A stretch of 64,000 bases of DNA from an uncultured Ruminococcus sp. Lineage in GTDB: Bacteria > Bacillota > Clostridia > Oscillospirales > Ruminococcaceae. The stretch is taken from contig NZ_CAKSNX010000003.1 in assembly GCF_934476685.1 (NCBI RefSeq), forward strand, positions 189,689 through 253,688, in the 5' to 3' direction. Of the stretch, positions 33,414-42,099 are shown piece after piece. Position 1 is the stretch's first letter. The number at the start of each line of letters is the position of its first letter. Made by a program: the position numbers and the translations under genes. The notes below the pieces were generated by a model. The model did no database searches and was not told the DNA's origin. It worked only from the letters and a program-made list of their open reading frames with translations.

Positions 33414-34955
33414 TTACCAGCCGAAGCTACCGAAAGGACTAGAATATCCGTAGTTCTGCTGACCCTGCTGCTGTTCCTGCTGAGCGTTCTGGTCGCTCTG
33501 ATCGTCGGAAGAAGATGATTCCTCATTTGAAGATTCGCCGAGGACAACGTCAACGTCCATCTTCTTGCCGTTTCTGTATATCGTCAGCGTAACTGTATCG
33601 CCGACGCTGCACTTATTCTTTATCTCGTTGAGTTCATTTATAGAAGTTATCATAGTATCGTTGATAGCGATAATGATATCGTTCTGCTGGATACCGGCCT
33701 TTTCAGCACCGCTGCCCTCTGAAACGTCTGCAACGAGGAAGCCCTGTGGAATTCCGTAATAGCTTGAATAAGCGCTTGTAACGTCTGTTCCTGAGATACC
33801 GAGGCTTGGTCTGCCTGTTACATAGCCGTTCTTCATAAGATCGTCAATGATCGGGAGAGCCTCGTCGATCGGGATAGCAAATCCAAGTCCCTCAGCGACT
33901 GATGAAGAAACCTTTGCTGAAGTGATGCCGATCACCTGACCGTAAGCGTTGATGAGCGGTCCGCCTGAGTTACCGTTGTTTACAGAAGCGTCTGTCTGCA
34001 TAAGGTTCATTGTTCTGTCCTCGACTGTGATAGTTCTGTCCTTAGCAGAGATTATTCCTGCGGTAACAGAGTTTGCGAGGTCAAGTCCGAGAGGGTTACC
34101 GATAACGATAGAAAGTTCGCCGACCTGAACGTCTGCTGACTTGCCTATTTCGGCAGGTGTAAGACCTGTTTTATCTATTTTAAGTACGGCAAGGTCTGTC
34201 TGATCGTCGCTGCCGACCTTTTCTGCTGTGAATGTGAGGTTATCCTCTGTGTTTTCATCAGAGCTGTCTGAGCTGCTGTCAGATGAATCTGAATAGCTGC
34301 TTGGAAGAACAACTGAGATAGACTGTGCGCCGCTGATAACGTGAGCGTTTGTGATGATGTAACCGTCCTCGCTCAGCACGATACCTGAACCTGTCTGAAC
34401 GCCGCTTGAAGTGATGCAGGAAATTCCCACAACTGACGGTGAAACCTTTTCAACTATCTCAGGGATAGAAAGTGCATCGTCAGGAGCTGCAAGCTGTTCA
34501 AGCGTTGGGAGATTATCTCTGTCAACTGTTGACTTTGCAGATGAAGAAGATGAATCGTCCTTTGAAGAAACTGATGAATCGCTTGATGAAGTCGGGATAG
34601 GATTCTTGCCAGTAACAAGTGTATAGCCTACGATAGAAGTAGTAGCTATCGCCGCAACGCTGAGGATAGCTATGCAGGCTGTAAGGATCTTTCTGCCGAT
34701 AGTTTTCTTCGGCTTGCCGGGGTTATATGAGAACTCGTTCATACCGCCCATATTGTTTGCATTCTGTGGACCGTAATTATACGAGCCGTTTGCGTTGTTC
34801 TGGTTTGTGAACTGTGCGCCGTTCATTCTGTTGTACGGCTGACCGTTATTCATGTTCTGAGCATTTGCGTTATTTGCATTGTTCTGCTCATTTCTGACGT
34901 TCTGATCGTTTGGCTTGCCGTTATTAAAGCTTCCGAAATTATTGTAATCATTCAT
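33414..34955 (-). CDS. HtrA/DegP-like membrane serine protease
   Basis: A 513-residue quality-control protease. A cytoplasmic Asn/Gln-rich, low-complexity tail (about residues 1-80) is followed by one membrane segment (about 89-112), a Ser-rich linker, a trypsin-like domain with the triad His205 (ITNAHVISGA), Asp254 (TDLAVLKI) and Ser330 (NNGNSGGPL), and a PDZ domain (about 385-470). The C-terminus is Ser/Gln-rich. The triad domain contains a Ser/Asp-rich insert (about residues 222-236). It would degrade misfolded exported proteins outside the membrane. It stands alone with a clear terminator. Confidence 0.94.
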   Translation of the reverse strand: MNDYNNFGSFNNGKPNDQNVRNEQNNANNANAQNMNNGQPYNRMNGAQFTNQNNANGSYNYGPQNANNMGGMNEFSYNPGKPKKTIGRKILTACIAILSVAAIATTSIVGYTLVTGKNPIPTSSSDSSVSSKDDSSSSSAKSTVDRDNLPTLEQLAAPDDALSIPEIVEKVSPSVVGISCITSSGVQTGSGIVLSEDGYIITNAHVISGAQSISVVLPSSYSDSSDSSSDSSDENTEDNLTFTAEKVGSDDQTDLAVLKIDKTGLTPAEIGKSADVQVGELSIVIGNPLGLDLANSVTAGIISAKDRTITVEDRTMNLMQTDASVNNGNSGGPLINAYGQVIGITSAKVSSSVAEGLGFAIPIDEALPIIDDLMKNGYVTGRPSLGISGTDVTSAYSSYYGIPQGFLVADVSEGSGAEKAGIQQNDIIIAINDTMITSINELNEIKNKCSVGDTVTLTIYRNGKKMDVDVVLGESSNEESSSSDDQSDQNAQQEQQQGQQNYGYSSPFGSFGW

Positions 34956-35122
34956 AATGAATACCTCCTATATGCGTCATCTGAATGCTTCCACTCTCAG
35001 ATGTCTTTATCTTTTTGCTATAATTATATTATACTTTTCAATGTGATAAATGTATGATAAATTCAGAAGATTTTTATGTTTTTAAAGCATATTCTGCCAA
35101 CACATTTCATAACCTTTCCAAC

Positions 35123-35154
35123 ACAAAAGGGACAGACCGCAAAGTCTGTCCCTT
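35123..35154 (-). terminator. Terminator after the solute-binding protein gene
   Basis: AAGGGACAGAC and GTCTGTCCCTT form a perfect 11-base stem with a 6-base loop, followed by T residues on the minus strand. Confidence 0.9.
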
Positions 35155-35204
35155 GAAATATCTTGATTATACTTTTAATATCGTATAAACATCAGCTGTA
35201 CTGA

Positions 35205-36641
35205 TTATTCCATTTCCTCCGGAGTATCAGAAATGTTTGAGTTAGCTTCCTTGATGAGGTAGTCAACTGCCTTCTCATACTCAGCAACGCAAGCTGTCCA
35301 TGTTGTAGCTCCGCCGCCTGTGATCATTGTAGCCTGGTTTACGTTCTGCATCTGTGTAGAAAGCTCAGCAGAAACACCATCCTGGAAATCATATACAGGG
35401 TTTGTATTAACAAGTGTCATGATCTCCTGACGCATAGCGATCATATCGTCATTCCACTTATAGTCATTTTTGAGCTGTTCTTCTGTGATGTTAGCAGCCT
35501 CAGCGCTAGCAACCTTAAGGCAGTTCATGTATGCTGCAAAGCCCTCTGGGTTTGGAGCGTTCTTGCAGAGGAAGTAACCTTCAACTCTTGCAGATACATA
35601 ATATGTATCGGAATCGTCCATTCTAGGCATTGGGCAGAACATAACTTCGCCTGCTTCAACGTCACCGAAAGGCTTAACTTCTGCCGGAGAAGCCTCGATA
35701 GCCCATGTACCAACTGGGATGAAGAGTGTAAGTCCTGAACCAAGACCTTCACCTGTTGTACCGTCGCCTCTTGTGCTCCAGTTGTTGCTTGAACGGTCGA
35801 ATACAACTTCGTTCTTCTGGAGTTCATACATAAGCTCCTGAACCTTAGTTACCTGAGGATTGCTCATGTTGTTTACAAGCTTACCATCCTCGATACCGAT
35901 AAGAGGCACACCGCAAGTATCGTTAAGAGCCTTGCCGTACCAGTAACCGTCAAGAGCGTACTTGTCAGCGTCAGCGTCTGTGAAGTCAAGACACATCTCT
36001 GTGAACTTGCTCCATGTCCACTCGTCGTTATAGTAGAGCTCAGCAGGATCCTCAAGACCACTTTCTTCAATAGTCTTTGTGTTGTATACGCATACAAAGT
36101 TTGGTGCAGACTGGATAGCTGCAACATAGTGACCACCGTTGAATACGAATGAGTCATTTGTAGCCTTTACGTCAGACCATGTGTCTGAATCGAAATCAAT
36201 ATAATCATCGATAGGCTCGAACATTGCCTTGATAGCACCCTTCGGGAAACCGTCCATGTCTGATGCAGGGAAGAAGTCAGGTGAATCGTTAGCCATTACA
36301 GCCTTAGCGAGGTCTGTATATCTGTTTTCCCAAGTTGTCTGAACGTACTCGATGTTTCCGTCATACTTATCCTTGAAAAGCTGAAGTCCCGGAGGAACGA
36401 CCTTTCCGTCACCAGGGTTGATGTCATAGTGAGCCATCCACTTGATAGTCTTGTTTGCAAGCTCCTTATCTTCCAGCTTGCTGGCAAGTTCACTTACCTG
36501 AGCCTTCTGATCGTCGTTCATTTCGATAGCCTTAGCCTTAGATGAAGATTCAGTATCTGAACCTGATCCGCCGCAGGCTGCAAGACCGCAGCAAAGTGTA
36601 AGCGCACATACGCCTGCCAGTAATCTTTTCGTAATTTTCAT
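35205..36641 (-). CDS. Extracellular solute-binding lipoprotein of an ABC sugar importer (family 1 type)
   Basis: A 478-residue lipoprotein with a type II signal (LLAGVCALTLCCGLAACGGSG; lipid-anchored Cys near residue 23) followed by a family 1 solute-binding fold typical of carbohydrate importers (VPPGLQLFKDKYDGNIEYVQ-like start, an EEQLKNDYKWND-type C-terminal region). Many aromatic residues suit sugar binding. It is an orphan: no permease or ATPase gene is within the window on either side. It has its own SigA promoter, a long upstream palindrome and a terminator, so it is a single-gene unit. Confidence 0.88.
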   Translation of the reverse strand: MKITKRLLAGVCALTLCCGLAACGGSGSDTESSSKAKAIEMNDDQKAQVSELASKLEDKELANKTIKWMAHYDINPGDGKVVPPGLQLFKDKYDGNIEYVQTTWENRYTDLAKAVMANDSPDFFPASDMDGFPKGAIKAMFEPIDDYIDFDSDTWSDVKATNDSFVFNGGHYVAAIQSAPNFVCVYNTKTIEESGLEDPAELYYNDEWTWSKFTEMCLDFTDADADKYALDGYWYGKALNDTCGVPLIGIEDGKLVNNMSNPQVTKVQELMYELQKNEVVFDRSSNNWSTRGDGTTGEGLGSGLTLFIPVGTWAIEASPAEVKPFGDVEAGEVMFCPMPRMDDSDTYYVSARVEGYFLCKNAPNPEGFAAYMNCLKVASAEAANITEEQLKNDYKWNDDMIAMRQEIMTLVNTNPVYDFQDGVSAELSTQMQNVNQATMITGGGATTWTACVAEYEKAVDYLIKEANSNISDTPEEME

Positions 36642-36734
36642 GATTAATAGTAACCTCCTTGAAAAATAAACAAGTGCTTCCTTACCCTAAAGCACTTATC
36701 TAACACGAAAGCGTTATATATCTTCGTCATTTAT

Positions 36735-36763
36735 ATCATAACAAAAATACAATAATTAGTCAA
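36735..36763 (-). promoter_or_regulatory. SigA promoter of the solute-binding protein gene
   Basis: Minus strand: TTGACT (36758-36763), 17 bases, TATGAT (36735-36740). Confidence 0.85.
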
Positions 36764-36835
36764 TCAGCATTTTGCAATATAAATCGGTTACATTTTTGGC
36801 GATTATGACAATTAGGTGATAAATAAATGACAGAA

Positions 36836-36867
36836 TACGATTACAGAAAACGTTTTCTATAATCGTA
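36836..36867. promoter_or_regulatory. 32-base palindrome with LacI-type core (candidate operator)
   Basis: Two 16-base arms (TACGATTACAGAAAAC and GTTTTCTATAATCGTA) match at 15 of 16 positions around the centre GAAAACGTTTTC. The AACGTT core is like that of LacI/GalR-family operators, but the outer bases differ from the CcpA cre consensus. It lies about 73 bases upstream of the -35 of the solute-binding protein gene. Confidence 0.65.
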
Positions 36868-36964
36868 TGATTCAAATTAATAAAAAGTTTACATCTGCAT
36901 TTTACTAACGAAAACCACCATAAAACGGCATTTTCCGCCTTTACTATATTATAATGTATAAGCC

Positions 36965-37834
36965 TTACTGTGTCAAGGATCTCAGTTCCTCAGCCGTCAA
37001 TGACTTCTGGAATGCCAGATCTATACTGAGGGATATATACTCCGCACAATTCGCCGCAAGCTTATCAACATTTCTAGGCGTAACGGTCATTCCAGCCGCT
37101 TTTTCATTCGCAGAGGCGGAAAACATTTTTTCTGCTGCGGTGGAAAGGTCTATGACCATAGGCACACCTATGGCTATACAGGGTACTCCCAAGGTGCTTT
37201 CTGACAGCTCCTTCCGTGAATTCTGCACGCCGCTGCCTGGGGAGATTCCCGTATCGCACATTTGGATAGTACAGCCAAGGTTATCTATCTCGGAACAAGC
37301 CAGAGCGTCTACCGCAATGACTGCCGCAGGTTTTATGCTGTCAACAGCGGCTTTTACCTGCTCGCTTGCCTCTATGCCTGTTTTGCCCATTACTCCCGGC
37401 TGAATGACAGACATTTCCGTAAGGTCTGAACTATCTATCTCAGAGGCATACTTTTTAATATGCCTTGTGGCAAATATCCTGTCAGCGCAGAGAGGTCCTA
37501 CTGCGTCGGGGGTTATATCCCTGTTGCCAAGACCTGCGGCAAGGACACGCTCGGCATTGCCTGCAAGAAGTCTTATCTGCTCTGCTATCACCTCACAGCG
37601 TTTTTCAAAGCAGGGGGAAAAGTGATCGAAAGTACCGTCCGAGGCTCTGACAGTGATATATCTCCCCTGCGGTCTGCCAACACGCAGTGCAGCCTGCGGT
37701 GTGGTTATATTGATGTCCGTTATTTCAAGGTCAAGTTCATCTATGCGCCGGGTGCGGTTCTCTATGCCGCTGATATTATATTCCGAAAGTATCTCCGCCG
37801 CCGATTCCATTGCAAGATCTGTCCGTATTCCCAT
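36965..37834 (-). CDS. gpr: Germination protease GPR
   Basis: A 289-residue aspartic-type protease that degrades small acid-soluble spore proteins at germination. It begins MGIRTDLAMESA, where TDLAMES resembles both the GPR self-processing site and the cut site in spore proteins. Family blocks AAGLGNRDITPDAVGP, SVIQPGVMGKTGIEASE, VDALACSEI and DTGISPGSGVQNSRKELS are clear. The ATG at 37834 lies seven bases after GGAGGG; a TTG five codons upstream overlaps that site. I could not pick out a convincing SigF/SigG promoter. Confidence 0.93.
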   Translation of the reverse strand: MGIRTDLAMESAAEILSEYNISGIENRTRRIDELDLEITDINITTPQAALRVGRPQGRYITVRASDGTFDHFSPCFEKRCEVIAEQIRLLAGNAERVLAAGLGNRDITPDAVGPLCADRIFATRHIKKYASEIDSSDLTEMSVIQPGVMGKTGIEASEQVKAAVDSIKPAAVIAVDALACSEIDNLGCTIQMCDTGISPGSGVQNSRKELSESTLGVPCIAIGVPMVIDLSTAAEKMFSASANEKAAGMTVTPRNVDKLAANCAEYISLSIDLAFQKSLTAEELRSLTQ

Positions 37835-37935
37835 TTTAATGCCCTCCAAAAGTATTTGTTCTTATTTATTTTGACTATCTGTTAAAATGCACAAAACACA
37901 CCTGTAAAAAAGTATGTTTTTTTTTCAAAAAAGGC

Positions 37936-37964
37936 TTGCATTTTTCTGTACTATGTGGTAAAAT
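37936..37964 (+). promoter_or_regulatory. SigA promoter of rpsT
   Basis: TTGCAT (37936-37941), 17 bases, TAAAAT (37959-37964), leaving a leader of about 100 bases that contains a TCCGCA/TGCGGA hairpin. Confidence 0.75.
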
Positions 37965-38070
37965 AATTAACAAGGCTTGTTTAATCTGCTTTCCGCATTT
38001 CCTCTCAGTCTGCGGATAGCTTATCCAAATAAGTGCAAATCTATTCACATTTGATGAGGGAGGTGTCTGT

Positions 38071-38322
38071 ATGCCAAACATTAAGTCTGCTAAGAAGAGA
38101 GTTAAGGTTATCAATACAAAGACAATGAGAAATAAGGCGATCAAGTCCGATCTTAAGACTGCTCTTAAGAAGGCTGACGCTGCTGTAACAGCTAACGCTG
38201 CTGATAAGGAGCAGGTAGTAAGAACTGCTATCAAGAAGGTTGATGTGGCTTGCTCAAAGGGTATTCTTCACAAGAATAATGCTGCAAGAAAGAAGTCACA
38301 GCTCGCTAAGAAGCTCGGCTAA
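38071..38322 (+). CDS. rpsT: 30S ribosomal protein S20
   Basis: An 83-residue, Lys-rich helical ribosomal protein (MPNIKSAKKRVKVINTKTMR at the start, KGILHKNNAARKKSQLAKK at the end), of standard S20 length. It binds 16S rRNA early in assembly. GGGAGGTG precedes the ATG. It is divergent from gpr and ends in a strong terminator. Divergence from gpr is the common Firmicutes order. Confidence 0.98.
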   Translation: MPNIKSAKKRVKVINTKTMRNKAIKSDLKTALKKADAAVTANAADKEQVVRTAIKKVDVACSKGILHKNNAARKKSQLAKKLG

Positions 38323-38345
38323 TACATTTCGATCACATGATCTCA

Positions 38346-38377
38346 ACAGGCTGGTGTTTATGCAACAGCCTGTTTTT
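38346..38377 (+). terminator. Terminator after rpsT
   Basis: AACAGGCTG and CAGCCTGTT form the stem, followed by TTTATTTTG. Confidence 0.88.
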
Positions 38378-38452
38378 ATTTTGCTCTTTAAGTTTTTATG
38401 CTCCTTCGATCTTAACATTTTTTTATGTAACGGCTAAAATTGTGTGTTTCTC

Positions 38453-38481
38453 TTGACAAATCGGCGGAGCAATGATATAAT
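38453..38481 (+). promoter_or_regulatory. SigA promoter of the ileS T-box leader
   Basis: TTGACA (38453-38458), 17 bases, TATAAT (38476-38481). Confidence 0.92.
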
Positions 38482-38489
38482 ATCTTGTA

Positions 38490-38760
38490 TGTATAACAAT
38501 GCCGAATATTAAGTAAAAACTTTGACGGAGAGAGTAAGCAGTTATGCAAAAGCTCCAGCGAGCCGCAGACAGTGAAAGTGCGGTGCTAAAAGCTTATTGC
38601 CGAAGATCACTCCTGAGTTTCAGTCCGGAAAGGCTGCGCCGAGTATGGAACGACGTATTTCCTGCGTTAAAGGAACGCATATGATCGTATGCTGTGAAAC
38701 AGGTGGTTTATCCGAAAGTTTGCTTTCGTCCTATTTCAGGGGCGGGAGCTTTTTTATTAC
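38490..38760 (+). ncRNA. T-box leader (isoleucine) upstream of ileS
   Basis: Stem I starts near 38526 (GGAGAGAGTAAG) and closes at GATCACTCC. The specifier-loop triplet is ATC (38606-38608), an Ile codon followed by the usual purine. The T-box bulge is GGTGGTTTATCC (38702-38713), which binds the ACCA end of uncharged tRNA. Next comes the terminator/antiterminator pair. Uncharged tRNA-Ile would favour readthrough into ileS. Specifier and downstream gene agree. Confidence 0.92.
38722..38756 (+). terminator. T-box terminator before ileS
   Basis: GCTTTCGTCC pairs with GGGCGGGAGC (including G-U pairs) and is followed by six T. The left arm also belongs to the competing antiterminator. Confidence 0.85.
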
Positions 38761-38815
38761 TTGAATATTTTTGCATTAGAATATTTAGCCTTATTTTAGA
38801 AAGGAATGATTCTCC

Positions 38816-41800
38816 GTGTACAAAAAGGTTGACACCAATCTGAACTTCGTTCAGAGAGAAAAAGAAGTCGAGAATTTCTGGAAAGAAAACAACATTTTCG
38901 AGAAGAGTATCGACACACGCAGCAAGGGCGAAAGCTATGTTTTCTATGACGGCCCTCCGACTGCAAACGGCAAACCGCATATCGGTCACGTTCTCACAAG
39001 AGCTATCAAGGATATGATCCCTAGATACCGCACAATGAAAGGCTATAAAGTTCCGAGAAAAGCAGGCTGGGATACTCACGGACTTCCTGTTGAGCTGGAA
39101 GTTGAAAAGCTGCTGGGACTTGACGGCAAGGAACAGATCGAGGAATATGGTCTTGAGCCGTTCATCAAGAAATGTAAGGAATCCGTATGGAAGTACAAGG
39201 GTATGTGGGAGGATTTCTCAGGTACAGTAGGCTTCTGGGCTGATATGGATAACCCTTATGTAACTTATGACAACAACTTTATCGAGTCCGAATGGTGGGC
39301 TTTAAAGCAGATCTACGACAAGGGACTTCTCTACAAGGGATTCAAGATCGTACCTTACTGCCCAAGATGCGGAACTCCTCTTTCTTCACACGAAGTTGCT
39401 CAGGGATACAAGACGGTCAAGGAGCGTTCAGCTGTTGTTCGTTTCAAGCTTGCTGAGGAGGACGCTTACTTCCTCGCATGGACAACTACTCCATGGACTC
39501 TTCCTTCAAACGTTGCGCTCTGCGTAAACCCTGATGAAACCTATTGCAGAGTAAAGGCTTGCGACGGTTACACATATATCCTTGCAGAGGCTCTTCTCGA
39601 CACAGTTCTCGGCAAGCTTGCTAAGGACGGCGAGGCTGCTTATGAAGTTATCGCAACTTACAAGGGCAAGGATCTTGAATATATCCCTTACGTTCCGCTT
39701 TATGAATGTGCAGGCGAAGCTGCCAAGAAGCAGAACAAGAAGGCTCATTTCATCACCTGCGACAGCTATGTTACAATGTCTGACGGTACAGGTATCGTTC
39801 ATATCGCTCCTGCTTTCGGTGAGGACGACTCTAAGGTAGGAAAGAAGTATGATCTGCCTTTCGTTCAGTTCGTTGACGGCAAGGGTGATCTTACTGCTGA
39901 AACACCTTATGCAGGTATGTTCGTTAAGGACGCTGACCCTGAAGTTCTGAAGGATCTGGACGCACAGGGCAAGCTTTTCGACGCTCCTAAGTTCGAGCAT
40001 GAATATCCGCACTGCTGGAGATGCGGCTCACCGCTCATCTACTATGCAAGAGATACATGGTTCATCAAGATGACCGATGTAAAGGACAGACTTATCGCAA
40101 ACAACGATACTATCAACTGGATCCCTGAGAGCATCGGTAAGGGACGTTTCGGCGACTGGCTGAAAAACGTTCAGGACTGGGGCATTTCAAGAAACAGATA
40201 CTGGGGTACTCCTCTTAATATCTGGGAGTGTGAATGCGGTCACAGACATTCTATCGGTTCTATCGAGGAACTTAAGTCAATGTCAGACAACTGTCCGGAC
40301 GATATCGAGCTTCACCGCCCATACATCGACGCTGTTACAATAAAGTGTCCTGAGTGCGGCAAGCAGATGAAGAGAGTTTCAGAAGTTATCGACTGCTGGT
40401 TCGATTCAGGTTCTATGCCTTTCGCTCAGCATCACTATCCATTTGAGAATAAGGAGCTTTTTGAAGAGCAGTTCCCTGCTGACTTCATTTCGGAGGCTGT
40501 TGACCAGACAAGAGGCTGGTTCTATTCACTTCTCGCCATATCAACACTTATCTTTGACAAAGCTCCATACAAGAACGTTATCGTACTTGGACTTGTTCAG
40601 GACGAGAACGGTCAGAAGATGTCAAAGTCAAAGGGCAACGCAGTAGACCCGTTCGAGGCTCTCGCTACCTATGGTGCAGACGCTATCAGATGGTACTTCT
40701 ACACGAACTCCGCTCCATGGCTGCCTAACAAGTTCCACGGCAAGGTAGTTACAGAGGGACAGAGAAAGTTCATGGGTACGCTCTGGAACACCTATGCTTT
40801 CTATATCCTTTACGCTGACATCGACAGCTTTGATCCGACTAAGCACACTATTGAATATGACAAGCTTTCAGTTATGGATAAATGGCTGCTTTCAAAGATG
40901 AACAGCATGGTAAAGGCTGTTGACGATAATCTCGGCAATTACAGAATACCTGAGGCTGCAAAGGCTATGCAGGAATTTGTTGACGATATGTCCAACTGGT
41001 ATGTAAGAAGAGGCCGTGAAAGATACTGGGTACAGGGTCTGTCACAGGATAAGATCAACGCTTACATGACGCTTTACACAGCTATCGTTACAGTATGCAA
41101 GTGCGCTGCTCCTATGGTTCCTTTCATCACAGAATCTATCTATCAGAATATGGTTCGTTCAGTTGACAAGGACGCTCCTGAGAGTATCCACCTCTGCGAC
41201 TTCCCTGCTGTTGACGAAAATATGATAGATGAAAAGCTTGAAGCTGATATGGACGAGGTACTCGACATCGTTGTTCTCGGACGTTCCGCAAGAAACGGTG
41301 CAAACCTTAAGAACCGTCAGCCGCTCAGCGTAATGTATGTTGCAGCAGACCACGCTCTTGACAGCTACTATGTTGACATCATCAGAGATGAGCTGAACAT
41401 GAAGAAGGTCGAGTTCTCGGACGATGTTTCCGCATACATCGACTACAAGTTCAAGCCGCAACTCAAAACTCTCGGACCTAAGTACGGCAGATTCCTTAAC
41501 GAGATCAGAACGCAGCTTTCAGAGCTTGACGGTCACAAGGCAATGGCTGAACTTGACGAAACAGGTTCACTCAAGCTGACTATCTCATCGGGCGAGATCG
41601 CACTTTCAAGAGAGGACGTTCTCATCGAGTCAGAGCAGAAGGAAGGTTTCTACACTCTTACAGAGGGTACGACAACTGTTGCTATCAGCACCGCTCTTAC
41701 ACCTGAGCTTATTGAAGAGGGCTATGTCCGTGAGGTAATAAGCAAGGTACAGACAATGAGAAAGGAATCCGGCTTTGAAGTTATGGATCACATCGTTCTC

Positions 41801-41962
41801 AGCATTTCGGGCAACGATAAGATCGCAGAGCTTGTTGACAAGAACAGAGCAGAGATCTGCACAGACGTTCTTGCAGACGAGATAAAGATCGGTTCAGCAA
41901 CCAACTCCAAGGAGTGGGATATCAACGGCGAAAAGGTAACTATCGGCGTAACAAAGATCTGA
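38816..41962 (+). CDS. ileS: Isoleucyl-tRNA synthetase
   Basis: A 1048-residue class I synthetase. HIGH-type motif GKPHIGHVLTRA (about residues 47-58) and KMSKSKGNAVDP (about 600-611) bracket a large editing domain (FLAWTTTPWTLPSN). The length and the lack of a strong C-terminal zinc-finger pair fit the long, eukaryote-like IleRS type common in Clostridia, which is linked to mupirocin tolerance in other organisms; the type call is an inference. The start is GTG at 38816 with AAGGA ten bases upstream. Control is by the T-box just before it. Confidence 0.97.
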   Translation: MYKKVDTNLNFVQREKEVENFWKENNIFEKSIDTRSKGESYVFYDGPPTANGKPHIGHVLTRAIKDMIPRYRTMKGYKVPRKAGWDTHGLPVELEVEKLLGLDGKEQIEEYGLEPFIKKCKESVWKYKGMWEDFSGTVGFWADMDNPYVTYDNNFIESEWWALKQIYDKGLLYKGFKIVPYCPRCGTPLSSHEVAQGYKTVKERSAVVRFKLAEEDAYFLAWTTTPWTLPSNVALCVNPDETYCRVKACDGYTYILAEALLDTVLGKLAKDGEAAYEVIATYKGKDLEYIPYVPLYECAGEAAKKQNKKAHFITCDSYVTMSDGTGIVHIAPAFGEDDSKVGKKYDLPFVQFVDGKGDLTAETPYAGMFVKDADPEVLKDLDAQGKLFDAPKFEHEYPHCWRCGSPLIYYARDTWFIKMTDVKDRLIANNDTINWIPESIGKGRFGDWLKNVQDWGISRNRYWGTPLNIWECECGHRHSIGSIEELKSMSDNCPDDIELHRPYIDAVTIKCPECGKQMKRVSEVIDCWFDSGSMPFAQHHYPFENKELFEEQFPADFISEAVDQTRGWFYSLLAISTLIFDKAPYKNVIVLGLVQDENGQKMSKSKGNAVDPFEALATYGADAIRWYFYTNSAPWLPNKFHGKVVTEGQRKFMGTLWNTYAFYILYADIDSFDPTKHTIEYDKLSVMDKWLLSKMNSMVKAVDDNLGNYRIPEAAKAMQEFVDDMSNWYVRRGRERYWVQGLSQDKINAYMTLYTAIVTVCKCAAPMVPFITESIYQNMVRSVDKDAPESIHLCDFPAVDENMIDEKLEADMDEVLDIVVLGRSARNGANLKNRQPLSVMYVAADHALDSYYVDIIRDELNMKKVEFSDDVSAYIDYKFKPQLKTLGPKYGRFLNEIRTQLSELDGHKAMAELDETGSLKLTISSGEIALSREDVLIESEQKEGFYTLTEGTTTVAISTALTPELIEEGYVREVISKVQTMRKESGFEVMDHIVLSISGNDKIAELVDKNRAEICTDVLADEIKIGSATNSKEWDINGEKVTIGVTKI

Positions 41963-41979
41963 TATAAAGACAGAATATA

Positions 41980-42020
41980 AAATACCTCAGAGGAGTACAG
42001 ACTTCTCTGAGGTATTTTTG
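41980..42020 (+). terminator. Terminator after ileS
   Basis: AATACCTCAGAG and CTCTGAGGTATT form a perfect 12-base stem with a 12-base loop and a T-run. Confidence 0.92.
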
Positions 42021-42050
42021 TATATAAATATCTTGATCTTCGCTGTAAAC

Positions 42051-42083
42051 AAAACCGCCTTCAGAATTACTGAAAGCGGTTTT
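42051..42083 (-). terminator. Terminator after the symporter gene
   Basis: Minus strand: AAAACCGCTTTCAG pairs with CTGAAGGCGGTTTT (one mismatch) around a 5-base loop, followed by T residues. Confidence 0.85.
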
Positions 42084-42099
42084 ATTATGTATTATGAAA

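Noticed and set aside
36836..36867. Palindrome as terminator of gpr
   Set aside because: No T-run follows on either strand, and the AACGTT-centred symmetry fits a protein-binding site.
36836..36867. Standard CcpA cre site
   Set aside because: The core fits but the outer symmetric bases (AG...CT instead of TG...CA) do not, and the palindrome extends much further than a cre site.
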